A DNA stretch of 64,000 nt, from assembly GCA_018907035.1 (NCBI GenBank), contig JACCIC010000039.1, positions 3,254,501 to 3,318,500 on the forward strand. The letters run 5' to 3'. The notes under the pieces were generated by a model that did not search any database, had not been told where the DNA came from, and was given only the letters and a program-made list of their open reading frames with translations. The translations under genes and the position numbers were made by a program. Of this stretch, positions 1 through 14,153 are shown one piece after another. This DNA is from Sycobia sp. Sy_11. Its lineage: Eukaryota; Arthropoda; Insecta; Hymenoptera; Epichrysomallidae. Each line of letters begins with the position of its first letter. Within the stretch, counting starts at the first letter, position 1.

Positions 1-1134
1 GATACTCTAAAAATAATTATTATAAAGTTACATATTATAGGTAATTGACTTAAATTTGGATACTTTTGCATTAAAAGAAAATTAGCTGTCGATAATATAA
101 TAAAGCTCGCTATTAACAAGATGATATTACATGAAAATGATAAACTAATTTGAGTAATTTAATCAAAAATAAAAGTTAAGAATCGATTTGCCATCTAAAA
201 AATCAGTTTCAATTATAGTGCACACAATTTTACCATAAATTTATTTTCGAATAATTTTTTAAAACAGTCTATTATTCATACAGGATTATGATTAACATTC
301 GTGTACAATTTCGAAAAATCAATACCCAATACGAAACGCATATACGATACAATTTTACAATTAATGAAAATCTCGTTTTGCTTCGTAATGATATTCCAAT
401 TCGGTTGCTAAATAATCATTGGCTAATCAACCATGGTTCGTGTGTAAAGCATAATGCTACGACAGCAGATCATATATAAGAAATGACTTTCTGATCGCGA
501 TTCGTAAAACTGCCAGAGAAAGACGAACATTGGCGCGAAAGGCTCTCGCTGCGTTGTAAATTCCGCTATATATATCGCTTTTATATATGTATATATTGAT
601 GGGGCGAAATTTTTAATTTCCCCGGCTTTACGGTCTCCCTGGACCGAATTCGCGCACGGGAACCATCCGCAATTTGAATGTAAATTATCCCATTTTCGGT
701 TGTGCTGAAAATTGGACGACGGTAGTGAGAGAAACTTTCGAACGTCGCCAGAAACGGCTTATCTCGTTAGTTTAACAATTTTGCCAATAATATCCCTCCT
801 ACGCCCAGCCTTCTCTGCCCCCACTGCATTCCCTTCCTGGCTTTTGCTGGTTTCGTTCTACGATCATGGGAAGATTTCATTCAGTCGCTAACGTCATCGC
901 GCTTAGGTACTGCATTCACTCACAATGACACACACACACACATACAGACACATACACATGTCAGCATTCCAGTCCTCCTCTCGGTTCGCATAATACATAT
1001 CCGTTCCGTTTCCTCTCCGAGCCTCTTCCTTTTCTTTAGGAATTTTTTTGCCCCGGAGAGTCTTCGCGCTTCTCGCAAATATCGTAATTAATATTGCTTC
1101 CTTTATTCTTTTTCGCTCTGCTGCCACCCTCCCC

Positions 1135-1141
<7 letters not shown>

Positions 1142-1172
<31 letters not shown>
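1142..1172. repeat. (CT)n microsatellite
   Basis: An uninterrupted CT run. The open frames over it (SLSLSL or ERERER peptides) are repeat artefacts. Confidence 0.97.
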
Positions 1173-1173
<1 letters not shown>

Positions 1174-2837
1174 CTTTCTCTGTTTTTCAATCCCTCGCCA
1201 AAGAGAGCGACGGGACGCGGCGACGTGTTTTGCGTCATTCGGCCAGCGGAGTGCGGACTTTTTCGTGCAGAAGAACGTCGATTTGTCGGCGTCGTCGCAT
1301 ATACAGCGAATAGAGAGGGGGAATGGAAGGGGGATAGGGGGAGAACGATGCTTCTTTAAGAAACGGTCGCCGAATTTGCATGTGAATGCACATGGAGGAC
1401 GATAAGCTGGTGCTTGCAGCAGGTGCAGAAGGGGCGAGAGAAAAAAAAATATATATATACATCTATGTATATGTATGTACGTGGGCGGTTGTTCAGACTC
1501 TATGTTTTCTTATACTGTATTTATACCTAATTTACGCTCCTAATACAGGGGGATTCGATATGCGTATATTTATGCGATAAATTTATCGATACATATTCTT
1601 TACCAATTCTGTCCTTTTTCGCAACATATTTAGATGACCCCTCCCCCCCCCAGCCCACTACTCATCGAACCTCTGCTAGTTTAATATACGAAAATGATCG
1701 TAACATATGCAAATTTTTATCGCCCGGCCAACAACAGGAATGGGTTAAGTTACGACCTCGCATTATTCTAGTAATTTAGTTTATCTGAAAAGAAATATCG
1801 CCGCCATATTATTCTGCCGATAATGGATATATATTTGCGTTTTATTGAATTTTTCTAACGTATCCGCTGCTCGGCACACGTTCATTGGAATAGTCGTCAG
1901 TTTACGATTTCTAAAAAGTGTTTCTTCCAAAATCCAAGAAGCGAGAACGCCACTACTAACGGGGCGATTGTGAAAAATAAGAGCATGTAGGACTGAAGCT
2001 GGTAGCGTGCTGAGGTGGCTTCGTGTACATGTCAGATTACTGGAAAATTACAAAATTCAAGATTTCAAACAAAAAGTCAATATATGTTGTCGGTCGAAGT
2101 TTTGTGCAAAAGCATTTTGCGAACAGTGACTAATTATATGGTTAATATATCTATAGATATGATATTTCAGACTTTTTAAAAAAAATATATATATATAACT
2201 GTTTAACGTATAAACTGAAGATATAAAGAAAGAAAAGATGTACTAATAGTATGATTCTTGATCTTTTGATCAATATATTTCCTGATGCACGATTCGGATT
2301 AGATAAAAAAGATATTGAATTACTCATGTTAGAAATTGAAGCGTCTGCACGATTTAAGCTTGGACCTAACAGTTTTGAAAAATAAAAACAATATCGATCG
2401 GATTTAAAAAAATTAAACGGAATTGTAAAGAATTAAAAGGATTATTACATTAATTTGTATAGATTAATGTAGTAAATATTTCTAAAAAGAATTTATTCTC
2501 TGACTCTGGGTCGAACACGAATCATATTAAATGTAGAAGAAATGGAGGACAGTTTTGAAATTTTCAAGAGAGATAGAAAATTATTTTAAAATTTTTCGTT
2601 GCCATTCAATAGGTCTGCTTGGTTGAAATGACGCAAAAATATAGAGCCAATCACAATAATTATATGAAATGGATAGAAAAGTTATATATGATTTTATTTA
2701 ATAATTTTTTCCTTTATAAAACTTCAAAAGATGTTATAAAATCCTTTATATTTTTTTAGAAAAATATAAAGGACAATAAAATTTTTTATTGTTTTATTAT
2801 TTTTAATTTTAATCTGATATAATTTTACTTTTATTTT

Positions 2838-2990
2838 TAGTAAGTTCTATTTCAGATTCATGGGTTCAACAGTATGACTGTCATTATTTTAGTATAATAT
2901 ATTATAGCATAAAAACAATAAGACCGATAAAAATACTTATCAGCTTAATTCAAAACAGACGACAGAAGTGCAATTTCTATTTTTGAATCA
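2838..2990. repeat. one-arm copy of the foldback element in the left half of the window
   Basis: Matches the right arm and right flank of the 37.64-38.05 kb element: agtaagttctatttcagatt, tatgactgtcattattttag, aagaccgataaaaata, then gacgacagaagtgcaattt. It shows the family is dispersed and not confined to the SPH array. Confidence 0.6.
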
Positions 2991-3557
2991 GTCAAGCTAT
3001 TAATATAATTATAATGGGGCATTACAAGAAAGGGGGCATCTTTTTGTACCGCATTGTTTTCTCAATTCTCGTAGAAAATAAAAATTTTTACATTCGTCTT
3101 TGAGACGACGATCTGTGTCACGTTCACGTGCGAAAATCGTTCAATGCTCCAGCCACCCTTCAAAACAACGCAGTTCGTCCTCTATCGAAGTAATCGCCCA
3201 TTCCGGTCATTACGAAAGTCGAGCGATCATTCCCTATCTGGTTTCGAGAGTGCGGAGAACATTCGGTACACTGCAACAGCGCGAGATTTTTTGCGAAAAT
3301 GGCCGTCGTTGAAAATTGCCGCGCCACACGGGCGATTGGCAGACGCGACGTACGCGGGCGGAGCGGTCCCGAGGATCTACCGTTGGCGAGATCTCGCGCA
3401 GATGCGGCGGACTGCGGAGAATCGCTCACTTGCGCGTTCGTCTCTGTCTGGCTCTCGGTTCTCTGTCTCTCCGTTGCTCCATCGCTCGGAAAGGTTACCA
3501 AGCCAGCAATCAACGTATGCGAATGCAAGCGCCACTTGGTATCTTCTCCCCGGGCTA

Positions 3558-3559
3558 CA

Positions 3560-3619
<60 letters not shown>
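3558..3619. repeat. (AT)n microsatellite
   Basis: About 60 bp of AT dinucleotide beside a GC-rich patch; it creates IYIYIY peptide frames on both strands. Confidence 0.97.
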
Positions 3620-3621
<2 letters not shown>

Positions 3622-4059
3622 TAAGATACGATGCTCACGCACATCCTGTGCATTCTCTCACTCGGGCGGTCTCTCACCGTAGCTACATATCTATATATAT
3701 ATATACATACGGCGTCCGGTAGTCGCGTAAAAAATCAAGCGATGTATCAGCGGGATCGACGGACGTCAGGCCGCAACAGCTCTCCTTACGTATTGCCGCG
3801 GGCTCATAATGGGGGTGAGGGGCGCATCTCTCGTTCTGCGCGACTGTGGGAAACGACGTTTGGCGTTACAACACGCCTAAGGGGGGGTGGATGCGCAGTT
3901 GGGGATGGGGTGGAAAATGCCCGTTCAGAAAATCGAACGAACTCTTATATCTCTTATATACTTTATATATGCCAGGTGTGTCTGATATATCTACGTTTGC
4001 GCGTGCACGATGCTTCGAACTTGGTGTCGAGGACGGTTTGGACTTTGGACTTGGTATGA

Positions 4060-4060
4060 T

Positions 4061-4117
<57 letters not shown>
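4060..4117. repeat. compound (AT)n-(GT)n microsatellite
   Basis: AT repeats pass directly into GT repeats. Confidence 0.97.
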
Positions 4118-6510
4118 TCTTATACAAATATGATCGATCGATCGCATATATAAATAATTGGCAAGTCGTGTTTTATACATTTAGTTATGTGCAGGCTCTG
4201 CGCTGACGGGATGACTGAATTTGAGATTTTTAAGGAGCATATTATACCCGATAGAAGTTGTAAGGTTCCAAGGAATAATTAGGTTTTTGAAGAGTGTGAT
4301 TTTGGTGAAAAAAAAATAAATATGTAACGAATCACTGATAAAAAGAAGATATACCAAGATGTCACCTGTTAACTGTTCACAAAATCGAAATATCTTCTGA
4401 TACAATAAAAATAAAAGATGCGTATTTTTTATTCTCATTCTTTATGCTAGTCAGGAAACTTTGCTATCGGGTAACAAATGGTTAGCTTTTAGAGGACAGC
4501 CCAAAAATTTTTTTTGAAATGACCATTAAATAACTCAAAACTGGACCATAAAAGTGGAAAGATTTTTTTTTTGACTTTATAAGTATGTCAATGTTTCAAG
4601 TATTCAACTTCATATTGGTTTTGAGAATATTATTTGGTATTTGCCTGTCGCAATTTTTTTTTTATATAAATATAAATTAATATTATGGAATATAAATAAA
4701 TAAAATAATCGCCACATATTAAACAATCTAACAAATTAAGTGCGGGTCTTTTTCTTATAGTCATACCTATAGCGATGACTTTTGATCAATTATAACATTT
4801 ATAATCCTGTGCACGTGTAACGTTGCCAAACCATTCTTCTTGAGCCGTAGTTGATCTAAGTAACGATTTTCAGTCATTTTTACCAATCAAATAATAGACA
4901 GTGGATTGTATGGATCAATAAGTGGATCACAATCATTTTATATATATATGCGGTATAATACGTGAAATCGTCTCTGTTCTCGCGTTCATATGCGATTTTT
5001 TAAATGTCTAACTCTAAAGTACTTTTGTCGCTGTTGACAAGTATTGTTTAAAACATCCAATTTCGATTTTTGTCAATTTCTTCGACTTTTCAGCAGTTTC
5101 GCGAGTAACGACTACTTTGAAACACCCGAGGACTGTCCAAGTTCACGTTAATCGTGGGTTGTTTTATTTAGATTTTAAATGAATTTTAAAACCTGCGTGT
5201 CAAGTCGGAGGTGAGGACTTGAGATATAACCTTAACGACTTGTGTCAGTCCCTCGTTCTTTTTGATATCCTCGTGTATTAAAGAATATACCAAATTAATG
5301 AGTTTCGTTTAATTTTTAATTTTTCACCGCGATTAATATATATATATCGACTGCTTGCTATTCGAAGATTTTACAGTATAAATTTCTTAACTGTGCGTAA
5401 ATAAATTAAATATCGGGCTCGGACATTGTGGATCACGGATCGGGAGAGCGTTTCCCATCGTCGGTTTCGTACGGGATAATAGTGGGAATTCATTTTCGAT
5501 TAACGTTTCCGTCAAATTACCTTCTACCTCGCTTATGTATATAATTTTTGAGCGAACTTTTCGTTACGACTCGAGCATAATGTCGCGATTAATTCCGTAT
5601 TTTTCTGTCAAATGAAAATTACGAATAATCCAGCAATTGATATTCAAATGTTTTTATAGATAATCGCGATGGGCAATGATCATAATTTAAGAGTGACAAA
5701 AATTCCAAGTACTGTTAGACAAAACACATTGATTATATTCATAAATATAAAATTATTATCTAGCAAAATTTCTATGATACCCTCTGAAAATAAGCATCAA
5801 ATTTACAATTTGTTAGACGGATTCACGGAAAATATGTTTCAAATCGCTGGATTTAATTATGCCATTGGCATCTGTCCGTGTAATTAGAATTTTTTGAAAA
5901 AAAAAATTGTTTTTTGAACATGTCATGAAAATGTTTTGGTACAGTTCGCTTGACCAGCATTAAAGTAGTGAAATTTAGGATTTGGAAAAAGATATCTTGT
6001 AAAATTATCGCTTTCGGAATCAAATTTCTGACTTGTAAATGCCAGACTAAAAGACTATGAATCTGTTTCCAAAAAATTCGTCAAAATCTTTTTCAGAAGA
6101 TTATTTGATACGTTGTAATACGTATTTGTTGATCGCATTCTAGGCGTTTTATTGCATCTTTTTGAAACCAAGTTAAGTTTTTTCTCTAAACTGTGTTATT
6201 TTAAGTGGCTGTTTAAGTTTCACGATATAATCTCAGCAAGGAAAATTAAAATTAAGGTCACAAAATTAGCTAGCCTTTAGAGATTCAATCTCCCTTTTCA
6301 AATCGGATATTAGGCTAATAATGCCAAAATCAGGTTTTCCGTCAGGAGCTTTGATATTTTGCATTATGAATTTGAAACACCCTAAACTATTTATTCGGAA
6401 TAAATCAATATTAACATCAATGAAAAAGGTTTTCCCGCCTTCACATGAAATGCTGAAATATGTTAATAATAAAAATATGCTTACAAAAAAATTTTTTAAA
6501 AATTTTAACT

Positions 6511-6582
6511 TAGTATTAAATAAAATATTTAATCGTTAACGTATTAAGTAAATTAAGTATTAAATAAAATATTTAATCGTTA
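6511..6582. repeat. tandem duplication of about 29 bp
   Basis: agtattaaataaaatattta followed by atcgttaa occurs at 6512 and again at 6555, 43 bp apart. It lies in AT-rich DNA with no gene. Confidence 0.7.
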
Positions 6583-6825
6583 ATACTTAAGTGCCAAACA
6601 TCTGAAGATAATAGCTTGACGACGTAACCAAGCATCATAAAACTTGTTGACCTATAGAAATAACTCAATACATCGCCCAAGCTAACCATAGCCCGTATTA
6701 CAAAATCCACAGATATTTATGTGAAATTGTAGAAGAGAGCAAAAAAGTTCCGACGATATTGATTTTGCTCTTTCGTCAATTGCCCTCGACGAGCAACAAC
6801 AGCAACAACTATAATAATAATAACG

Positions 6826-6828
<3 letters not shown>

Positions 6829-6869
<41 letters not shown>
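6829..6869. repeat. (AT)n microsatellite
   Basis: AT run preceded by a short AAT and CAA repeat stretch. Confidence 0.97.
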
Positions 6870-6871
<2 letters not shown>

Positions 6872-7113
6872 GATACAGAAGAATTCAATATTATACGATT
6901 GTCAAAGCAATCACTTCTTGGAAATCGTACCCACTCGAAAATGCATTAGCCGCGCAAGCGGTGCAATCCCCCTCACCCTTCCCCTGCTTTCTCCACCAAC
7001 GATGCGCCCATAACGCCTTATACATCTTAATCCCCGGCGTGTATTACTCGGCTCTTATCGTTATGGCATATAATACGGCTCCGCGCGGAGTTTTATGGTG
7101 TATATATATGTAA

Positions 7114-7149
7114 TACACACACACACACGCGCACACACACACACACACA
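7114..7149. repeat. (CA)n microsatellite
   Basis: CA repeats with one CGCG interruption. Confidence 0.95.
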
Positions 7150-7361
7150 TACGTCTTATTCCGCGCGCATCGGGACCTATACTTTTGTCATTAAGTCACG
7201 ATCAGTGCGCGCGGGCAGAAAAGCACACACGGGCGAAGAAATTAAGAAAATCAAAAAAAAAAAAAAAAAAGAATTGAAAAAGGAAAGAGCAAGGGCATAG
7301 ACTTGGAAAAAAAACAACAAAAAAAGGTATATCGATAAAATGCCCCGTCTGATGATTCCTG

Positions 7362-7366
<5 letters not shown>

Positions 7367-7413
<47 letters not shown>
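7367..7413. repeat. (AT)n microsatellite
   Basis: AT run following A-rich low-complexity sequence. Confidence 0.97.
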
Positions 7414-7414
<1 letters not shown>

Positions 7415-7524
7415 TCTTTCGCATGGGTATCCTGAATAATTCGATAATTCCTCGCGAGAGGCCGGCACATTTTCGAGCCCCTGCTACACACGTCCATATT
7501 GTATATTACGAGCTTGCGGCAGAG

Positions 7525-7526
<2 letters not shown>

Positions 7527-7565
<39 letters not shown>

Positions 7566-7885
7566 CCCTCATCCTCCTCGTTCGAGATCTTGGCGTCGAG
7601 GAAGGCGGCGGGGGTTGTGACTATACGTACGAGCTCCTCTCCCGCAGATTGGTCGCGTGTGTGTTCATTTATTTGTACACGTCGCCGACCGGCCACCCCG
7701 TCCCCCTTTACGTAATGGCCTTAAATTTTCCTCTGCGCGCGCCCCGCTAATGTTTATACTTTCGGCAGGGCCATTTTCCATGAAAATTGCTTTATATGCC
7801 CGGCCTCGCGTACGGGGCTGGGGTCTTAATAGTTTACAGACAGCGCAGAGGGAGAGCGAGAGAGAGAGAGAGAGCGAGAGAGAGC
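7527..7885. repeat. paired (CT)n and (GA)n microsatellites
   Basis: A CT run at 7527-7562 and an interrupted GA run at 7847-7885 face each other about 285 bp apart, with GC-rich sequence between. They are complementary, so the single strand could fold back. Confidence 0.9.
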
Positions 7886-10800
7886 GGCTTCCACGTTTGA
7901 GGAGCCGATGGTATGTATTATGCGAAATTTTCATGCTCGAAATACTTGCACCGTATCATTGGGATTGTAATTGCGTTGTCGATATACACAAGCGCGTAGA
8001 AGATTAACGAATTGCGCGCTTCGAGGGGTTTATTATTTTCCCAGTTTTAGATAATAATATCGCGCGACTGGCGAGGCTTTGTCTCTTTTTTCTTTCCTTT
8101 TTTTTCGTCTTCTTAAAATTCCTTCAGGAAGGAATATCATACGTCTATAATCCCATAATTATTACGAATTCGACGTCGATCGACGGCTTTACGTTGGACA
8201 TAAACGCTAAAGTTCGATCGCTTAAAAGACTCGGAGGGACTTTTCGGCGTGAAAATTAGGGTATTACATTGAGGGCTGAACACGGATTTCGATACAAACA
8301 AATGCTGTATAAAGTTCGAGCCAAAGATCGCAATGTAAGTAATCTTTGCTCTTCGGGATATTGTTTTAGAAACCTCGGATTTCAGCGTGGATGAAGAATC
8401 CACTTACGTACGTAACCACCGGAAAGAAAAGCCTTGTTCTGTATGAATTATTCAGAGATGTCCAGCTACATGTCCAGTTTTTGCACGAATTATAATAATA
8501 ATAATAATAATTGAAACAATATCAAGAACCGGTTTTGTTTAACTTAAATCGACGAAACAAGATTGTAAAATGAATTCTTTGCGTACATCGTATAATGTAT
8601 CATTCGTATACATTAATGATTAAGACTTTTTATATTTCAATTTAGAATAGCCGAAAGATCGCAATCATGGATTCGGATTTCGAAATGTTTTTGCTTTTAT
8701 TTTTTTTTTTAAAGCTGTTATAACACACGACTTTGAAACTGCTCACATTGCCAATAAATATGGTGTAAAAAATGATGAGCATTGTTTTTAATAATGGTGT
8801 CTTTAAAATAAAATTTAAAAATTTTTTAAATTTAAATTTTTAAATTTATACTAAACATTATATTTACAGAAGCGTAGCTTAGGGTTCAATGAACGTAAAT
8901 GAAATTCCTGTAAATATTTAGTACGAGTAGAGGTATCGAAAAGGTGAAAAAATAGACCTAGAAATAACGACCCTTCGATTAAATAAACAGATACAAAGAA
9001 CAAGATATATAATTGTATAATAAATATGTTTATATTGAATAAATTGAAAGTAGACAAATTTCTTGACTTTCGATCAGCATTATCGAGTCGGGATAGATTT
9101 TGCTCAATTCCATTAAATATCGCAGGATATGCAAATTGAACCGAGCGTGTAACTCTATCTAATGAAAACGCAATTTTACGTCGATTACGCGAGCGACACG
9201 GAGGTAAATACCATATTATCGAAAATTTCGCGCTGTCGCTGACATTACAGATCGACCATTCAAGGGATATCGTTGACTTGGCAAAAGTTCACCTCGCTCC
9301 GACGCTCGCCTTTTATCGCTCTGGAACAATCGCTGACCGATCTATTCACGATTCGACGATGCTTAAAAATACCCATTCTTTAACAGTGCTCAATTGCATT
9401 CGTAATAAAATCTACGGCCGTACCGCAAGAAATAAAACTGATACGACGATCGTCCGTCTGCGGTAACTGTTATTATTATTCAAAAAGCCGGCCGCGCGCG
9501 CGCGCGAGGATCTTTTCTCGTTCCTTTTCTTTTCCATTTCACCATTATTACGCCGATACTCGCTGCGCTGAATATTAGATAAGAATATTGACTAATCGGC
9601 TTCCTCAACGTCGGCATCTGGGATAATTGCGAGGCGCGCGTTTAGCGACTATACTTAGCGCGTATACGGCCGACGACCATTTTAGCCGAAGGACGATGAA
9701 GGAGAGGAGGAGAGAGAAAAAAACCGTGGGGGGGGGGCAGCGGCGGGGAGGGGGCACGGTCTCACCTTCGCACGAGCGCGCGATTTTCTGCGGTCCGTAT
9801 GCAGGATCGAGCGGGGGAATAATAGATTGTCTGTAAATAGAAATAGTCTCATTCGCGAGGCGAGACTGAAAAAAAAGATAAAAGGAGAGGGGGAAAAAAA
9901 AGAAGAGTGTTAATCGATCGTAACAGTTGGATTATGAATAAAGCGATAAGCAATAAAATGCCCGATGACGCCTGGGTTTTTTTTCTCGGTGTTGCTTATA
10001 CGACGAGAACAAAAATAACAATCGTCGATTTACGTTTGAGATGAGAAAAAATCGACAACAAAACAAACATCGTGCTAAATATCTACTTTATCGGTTTGGT
10101 TGATTCGTTAACTGGAAACAGGTAGAGTTCACGATGGAACGCGATAGAGTTCGTTAGGTAATGCGCGTCGACAATTCATAACGAGCAGAGGGTACGAATT
10201 GTCCCGCGTCCTCGCTGCATCGGATCGCATAATAATAAGATAATATGCATTAATATTTTAATAAAAATTAAAAAGATAATGATAATGAATCTAAAGCTTT
10301 ATAGAATCTCGAAAGTTTCTTCCTATATAGCCATGTATAAGCTCATAAGGTAATCAAGCGTTTTTATCCATCGCTTGTTCTTTGTCCATTTATTTATCCG
10401 AATATTTACATTATAGAATATTTGAAATTCATTTGATGGAAATGGATCGAATATTTTTATCGATATCATGAAACTACCTTTTACTAATAATAGTTTCATT
10501 CTAGTATACAACTAAATGAATTTATCTATTTTGTTCTATGACTGTATCCGAATGAATCGATGTATAATAACGTTTTACGTAAATTCAATGAATGTACAGT
10601 ATGATAGAGACTATTTCTAAATATTATTTATATGTAATTATCGTAGGATATGCAGACTCTTATTAAATATACATCCTCAAGCAATTATAAATTCAACAAT
10701 TATAAACATATAACATGTATACCAATTATAAATTGTTTTTTTCTGGATACATTATCAACAATTCGCATATTTGGACAAATTTCTGGGCCTGTCTTTTATA

Positions 10801-10916
10801 CCAGAAATGATCTAGAAACGAAAAAGATGATCAACTGTATAAATATTCTATATACATTCATTGATAACGACTTTCCTTCATTTGCAAGCCTTACATTTAC
10901 TATCGTTGCCGACTCC

Positions 10917-10919
<3 letters not shown>

Positions 10920-10970
<51 letters not shown>

Positions 10971-11108
10971 TATAGTCTACGTTATAGAACTAGGTAAATA
11001 GCCTGCGAGAGTAACGTCTACTCACCGTTTACTACAGCTTTTCAATTAAAAGGAGAAAAAAAGCGAAAAAAATTCGCGTGTCTGTCATTATAAACGTTGA
11101 AGGCAATA

Positions 11109-11158
<50 letters not shown>

Positions 11159-11297
11159 TTGGAAGGTTGCCCCGTCGTCAGTTCGAGCATATACTTTATT
11201 AGCGTTGTTTTAGGACGCCAAGGGCGCATCGGCCGAGGATCGAGTTTACCTCGTTCTCTGGGTGGTCTACGGCTCTTGACCTCTGGTTCGCAACGTG

Positions 11298-11347
<50 letters not shown>

Positions 11348-11683
11348 AGTAAGAATCTTCGAAATTGACCGTTTCAACTCGAGTCTAAAGGAGGGGGGGT
11401 ATGCGAGATGGAGTTATATCGGCGGTTCGACAGAGTTCGCGCGACGACCCTACGAATGGACGATTATGATGCTATAAATGCAGGTGGATTGGGATATATG
11501 TATATATATATATATATATATATTTATTATTTATTTATTTATTTATTATTCAAAATCCAGCGGCGCACTTCTACATTCAATACATCAAATTTAAGGATTC
11601 AATATTTTTCAGAAATATTAAATTTTCTGAACTTTTCAATATAATAAAGGTGTATATAACATTTCGAAATACATATACATATA

Positions 11684-11727
<44 letters not shown>
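10920..11727. repeat. cluster of five (AT)n microsatellites
   Basis: Long AT arrays at 10921-10967, 11111-11157, 11300-11344, 11493-11550 (ending in TATT/TTTA repeats) and about 11684-11727, with 140-200 bp of ordinary sequence between them. The spacing is fairly even. Confidence 0.95.
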
Positions 11728-11728
<1 letters not shown>

Positions 11729-13731
11729 TTTTCTTCTTAAATTTCTCCGTTACAAACAAATTCAAACAATTTGCATACGCTACAACAGAAGCATTTGGAG
11801 AAACTTCATTTACAGAATTTGCCAAAAAAGAAAAAACTCTAGATCATGCATATGCCATTGATATGGAAGTACAAGCAACAGTTTTTAATATCATTCCTTG
11901 CAAAAATAATGCATTTCCAATCAACTCATTCGTTTTTTCTTCTGTTCAGGATAATGATCAAAACTTTCGCCTATAAATAATCCAAATTGTAATAAAAACT
12001 AAAATTTCCAGTGATAATTTTTGATGTCTAATCTGCTCAAATAAATGTTTGGAAAATAGAGATGAATTGAAATCTTCAATGTATTTGAAATAATTTTTAC
12101 ATCATCATCGACAATGAAATTTTATCGTTACTTACTTCGTGACATTAACAAAAATGAAATTGTCGTATCAAGCAATTAATAATTTTATTTCTATCCCCAG
12201 TAATTGTCGCAATTCATTAAAAGTTCGTCGTAGTCTTGAAACGTACTTTCCAAGGGTAACTTCGACAGTTAAAAGAATTTCAAGCCAAAGAAAGGATTTC
12301 GCTGCGATCGTTTTCTACAAGGAAACAGGTATTTATTAGCTTTATTCATAGAATAAAAACTCGTCATTCGTTCGAACTGCTACATTTATTCTGTTTTTTA
12401 TTTTGGTCGCATTGCAATAAATAGCGAATTTTGAAATTCCGAAAGTTTTGCCCGCGCAGGTCCGCGTCGATCCCTAGAAGAGCCGTGCTGCATTGAGCTA
12501 TTTTTTGACGGATATTAAGAGAAGTTTTTTTATTGTATCCAAGGCGGTGGCATTATCGATGATTTTTTCAATTAAAAAAAATTGTTGTATTTTATTTATT
12601 CTATTATATATATTATGATGAAAAATTTATAAAAGAAGTAAGATTAATCAACGAGAGAATTTTCAATACATTTTACGTTAAATTTATGAATTTAATGCAA
12701 ACGACATGAATTTTCAGTTTTTAATGAATCTCAATTCCTTTATGCTAACTTCCATTAAATGGTCATTACATTGAATGTACTTTCTTATAACATTGTACAT
12801 TTCTATAACGCAGGGCGCTTATTTGGTCAACTTAATTACAGCTCCGTACTAAATTGCGCCTGGCACTTTATGTATCGGGCATACTCGAATGCCTATTACT
12901 GTACTCGTTTGTCGAAATTTCGTGAATTTTACCGTATTGCATAACTGATGTAGCAAGGGCAAACCTCATTCTATCTGCATAAAAACGAGTCCGTGCATTG
13001 TATCCTTTGTATTTTTCGTACGCCAATACAGCTACGTACGCCTCAACAGGTCCCGATAATTTTACAGCCCAAGACAGAATCAAATATCAATCAATCAATC
13101 AATCACGCGCTACAGAAGAAAAGAAAGAATCTCTTTAATTACAGCCGTATCATCGTTATGCGCTCCCCACTGTACAGCGCGCGCGCTAAAATAAAAGTCT
13201 TGAACGCTTAATAAAACCACGCATCTGTCCGAGCGCGATGCCGCGGGAAAAGGCAAAGGCCCTGCCCTCCCGAAATCCCATTAGTCATAGGAGGGCGGCT
13301 GTAAGCTCGTAAATCACGTAAGTGGAACGCGATAGGGCTTTTCCCTCTCGGCGCGTAAACAACTGTGCGTGGAAGTCGCGGCCGGGGGGAGGGGCGAGGA
13401 GGAAGTGCCGGGCATTAGGGGGCACACGGGCAGAATGGAAGCGAGTCGCGCCGCGGCCCGTTCTCCCTTCCTCCCTCCCACATAGACGCGCCGTACAAGT
13501 GGGCAAAAAATAATGACGATAATAAAAAAAGAAGTCGAAAAAAAAAAGAAGGAAAAGAAAGAAGAAAAGCAAAAGGAGTAATCGCCGCGCGCGCGCGCGG
13601 GGCGAAAAGGGGAAACGCAAATTACCGTCGAGTTCGGTTCTCATCCTCTTCTGGTCCCTTCCCTTCGACGGTTCTGTTCCGCAGCCGCGCCGGCCGAGAT
13701 CTCGCTCCAGGCCGTCGAGCTATATATATGT

Positions 13732-13733
<2 letters not shown>

Positions 13734-13767
<34 letters not shown>

Positions 13768-14105
13768 ACGCACACAGACAAAACGAAGGCATGGAAAAAA
13801 GCCGTGTCGTAAGGTGGGTGGTGGTTGGCGAGATGGGACGGGCGGAAGGTAACGGAGTAGCCCATCGAGGAGCCCCGGGCAGCGGGACGCTCCTTCGATG
13901 CTCTCCCCCCCCCCTACCCACCCGCCATGCCTCCTTGCCCCCGGGGCGAGCGAGCTGCGCGCGCCTAAATATAGGGCAGGGACGCGCGCGCCGGCGTTCC
14001 GCCCGACCTCCGTGAACCTGACGCGCGAGCCGAGCTGGGGCGGTGGAAGGGGGGGCGGTAGGGCGAGAACCAGGACGAGACGGCGATGGGTAGGCGAAGG
14101 CAGCG

Positions 14106-14150
<45 letters not shown>
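13734..14150. repeat. (CA)n and (AT)n microsatellites around a CpG-rich patch
   Basis: CA repeats at 13734-13776 and AT repeats at 14109-14150 flank a GC-rich stretch with G/C homopolymer runs. No gene recognised between them. Confidence 0.93.

Positions 14151-14153
<3 letters not shown>

Larger units (their letters stand above)
1..13300. other. no supported gene: AT-rich DNA with CpG patches and microsatellites
   Basis: Open frames here are short, have no recognisable domain, or run through dinucleotide repeats. CpG-rich patches lie at about 600-720, 3,100-3,500, 6,950-7,100, 7,560-7,830 and 9,480-9,820. A frame at 11,728-11,976 (FLNFSVTNKFKQFAYATTEA...) is continuous but unrecognised. The stretch may be intergenic or part of a long intron of a gene outside the window. 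Confidence 0.5.

Noticed and set aside
903..1462. Open frames on both strands rich in SLSLSL, ERERER or IYIY
   Set aside because: They are translations of CT/GA and AT microsatellites in several frames at once; no domain or splice context.
3100..4180. Cluster of overlapping frames up to 192 codons
   Set aside because: Overlapping on both strands, ending in (AT)n or (GT)n tracts; the GC-rich start has few stop codons by composition alone.
5669..5887. 72-codon frame MGNDHNLRVTKIPSTVRQNT...
   Set aside because: Plausible composition but no family recognised, no splice partners, and AT-rich chance frames of this size are expected.
11650..11976. Frame after an (AT)n array with FAYATTEAFGETSFTEFAKK
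   Set aside because: Unrecognised, starts inside a microsatellite, no acceptor or donor that would make it a convincing exon.
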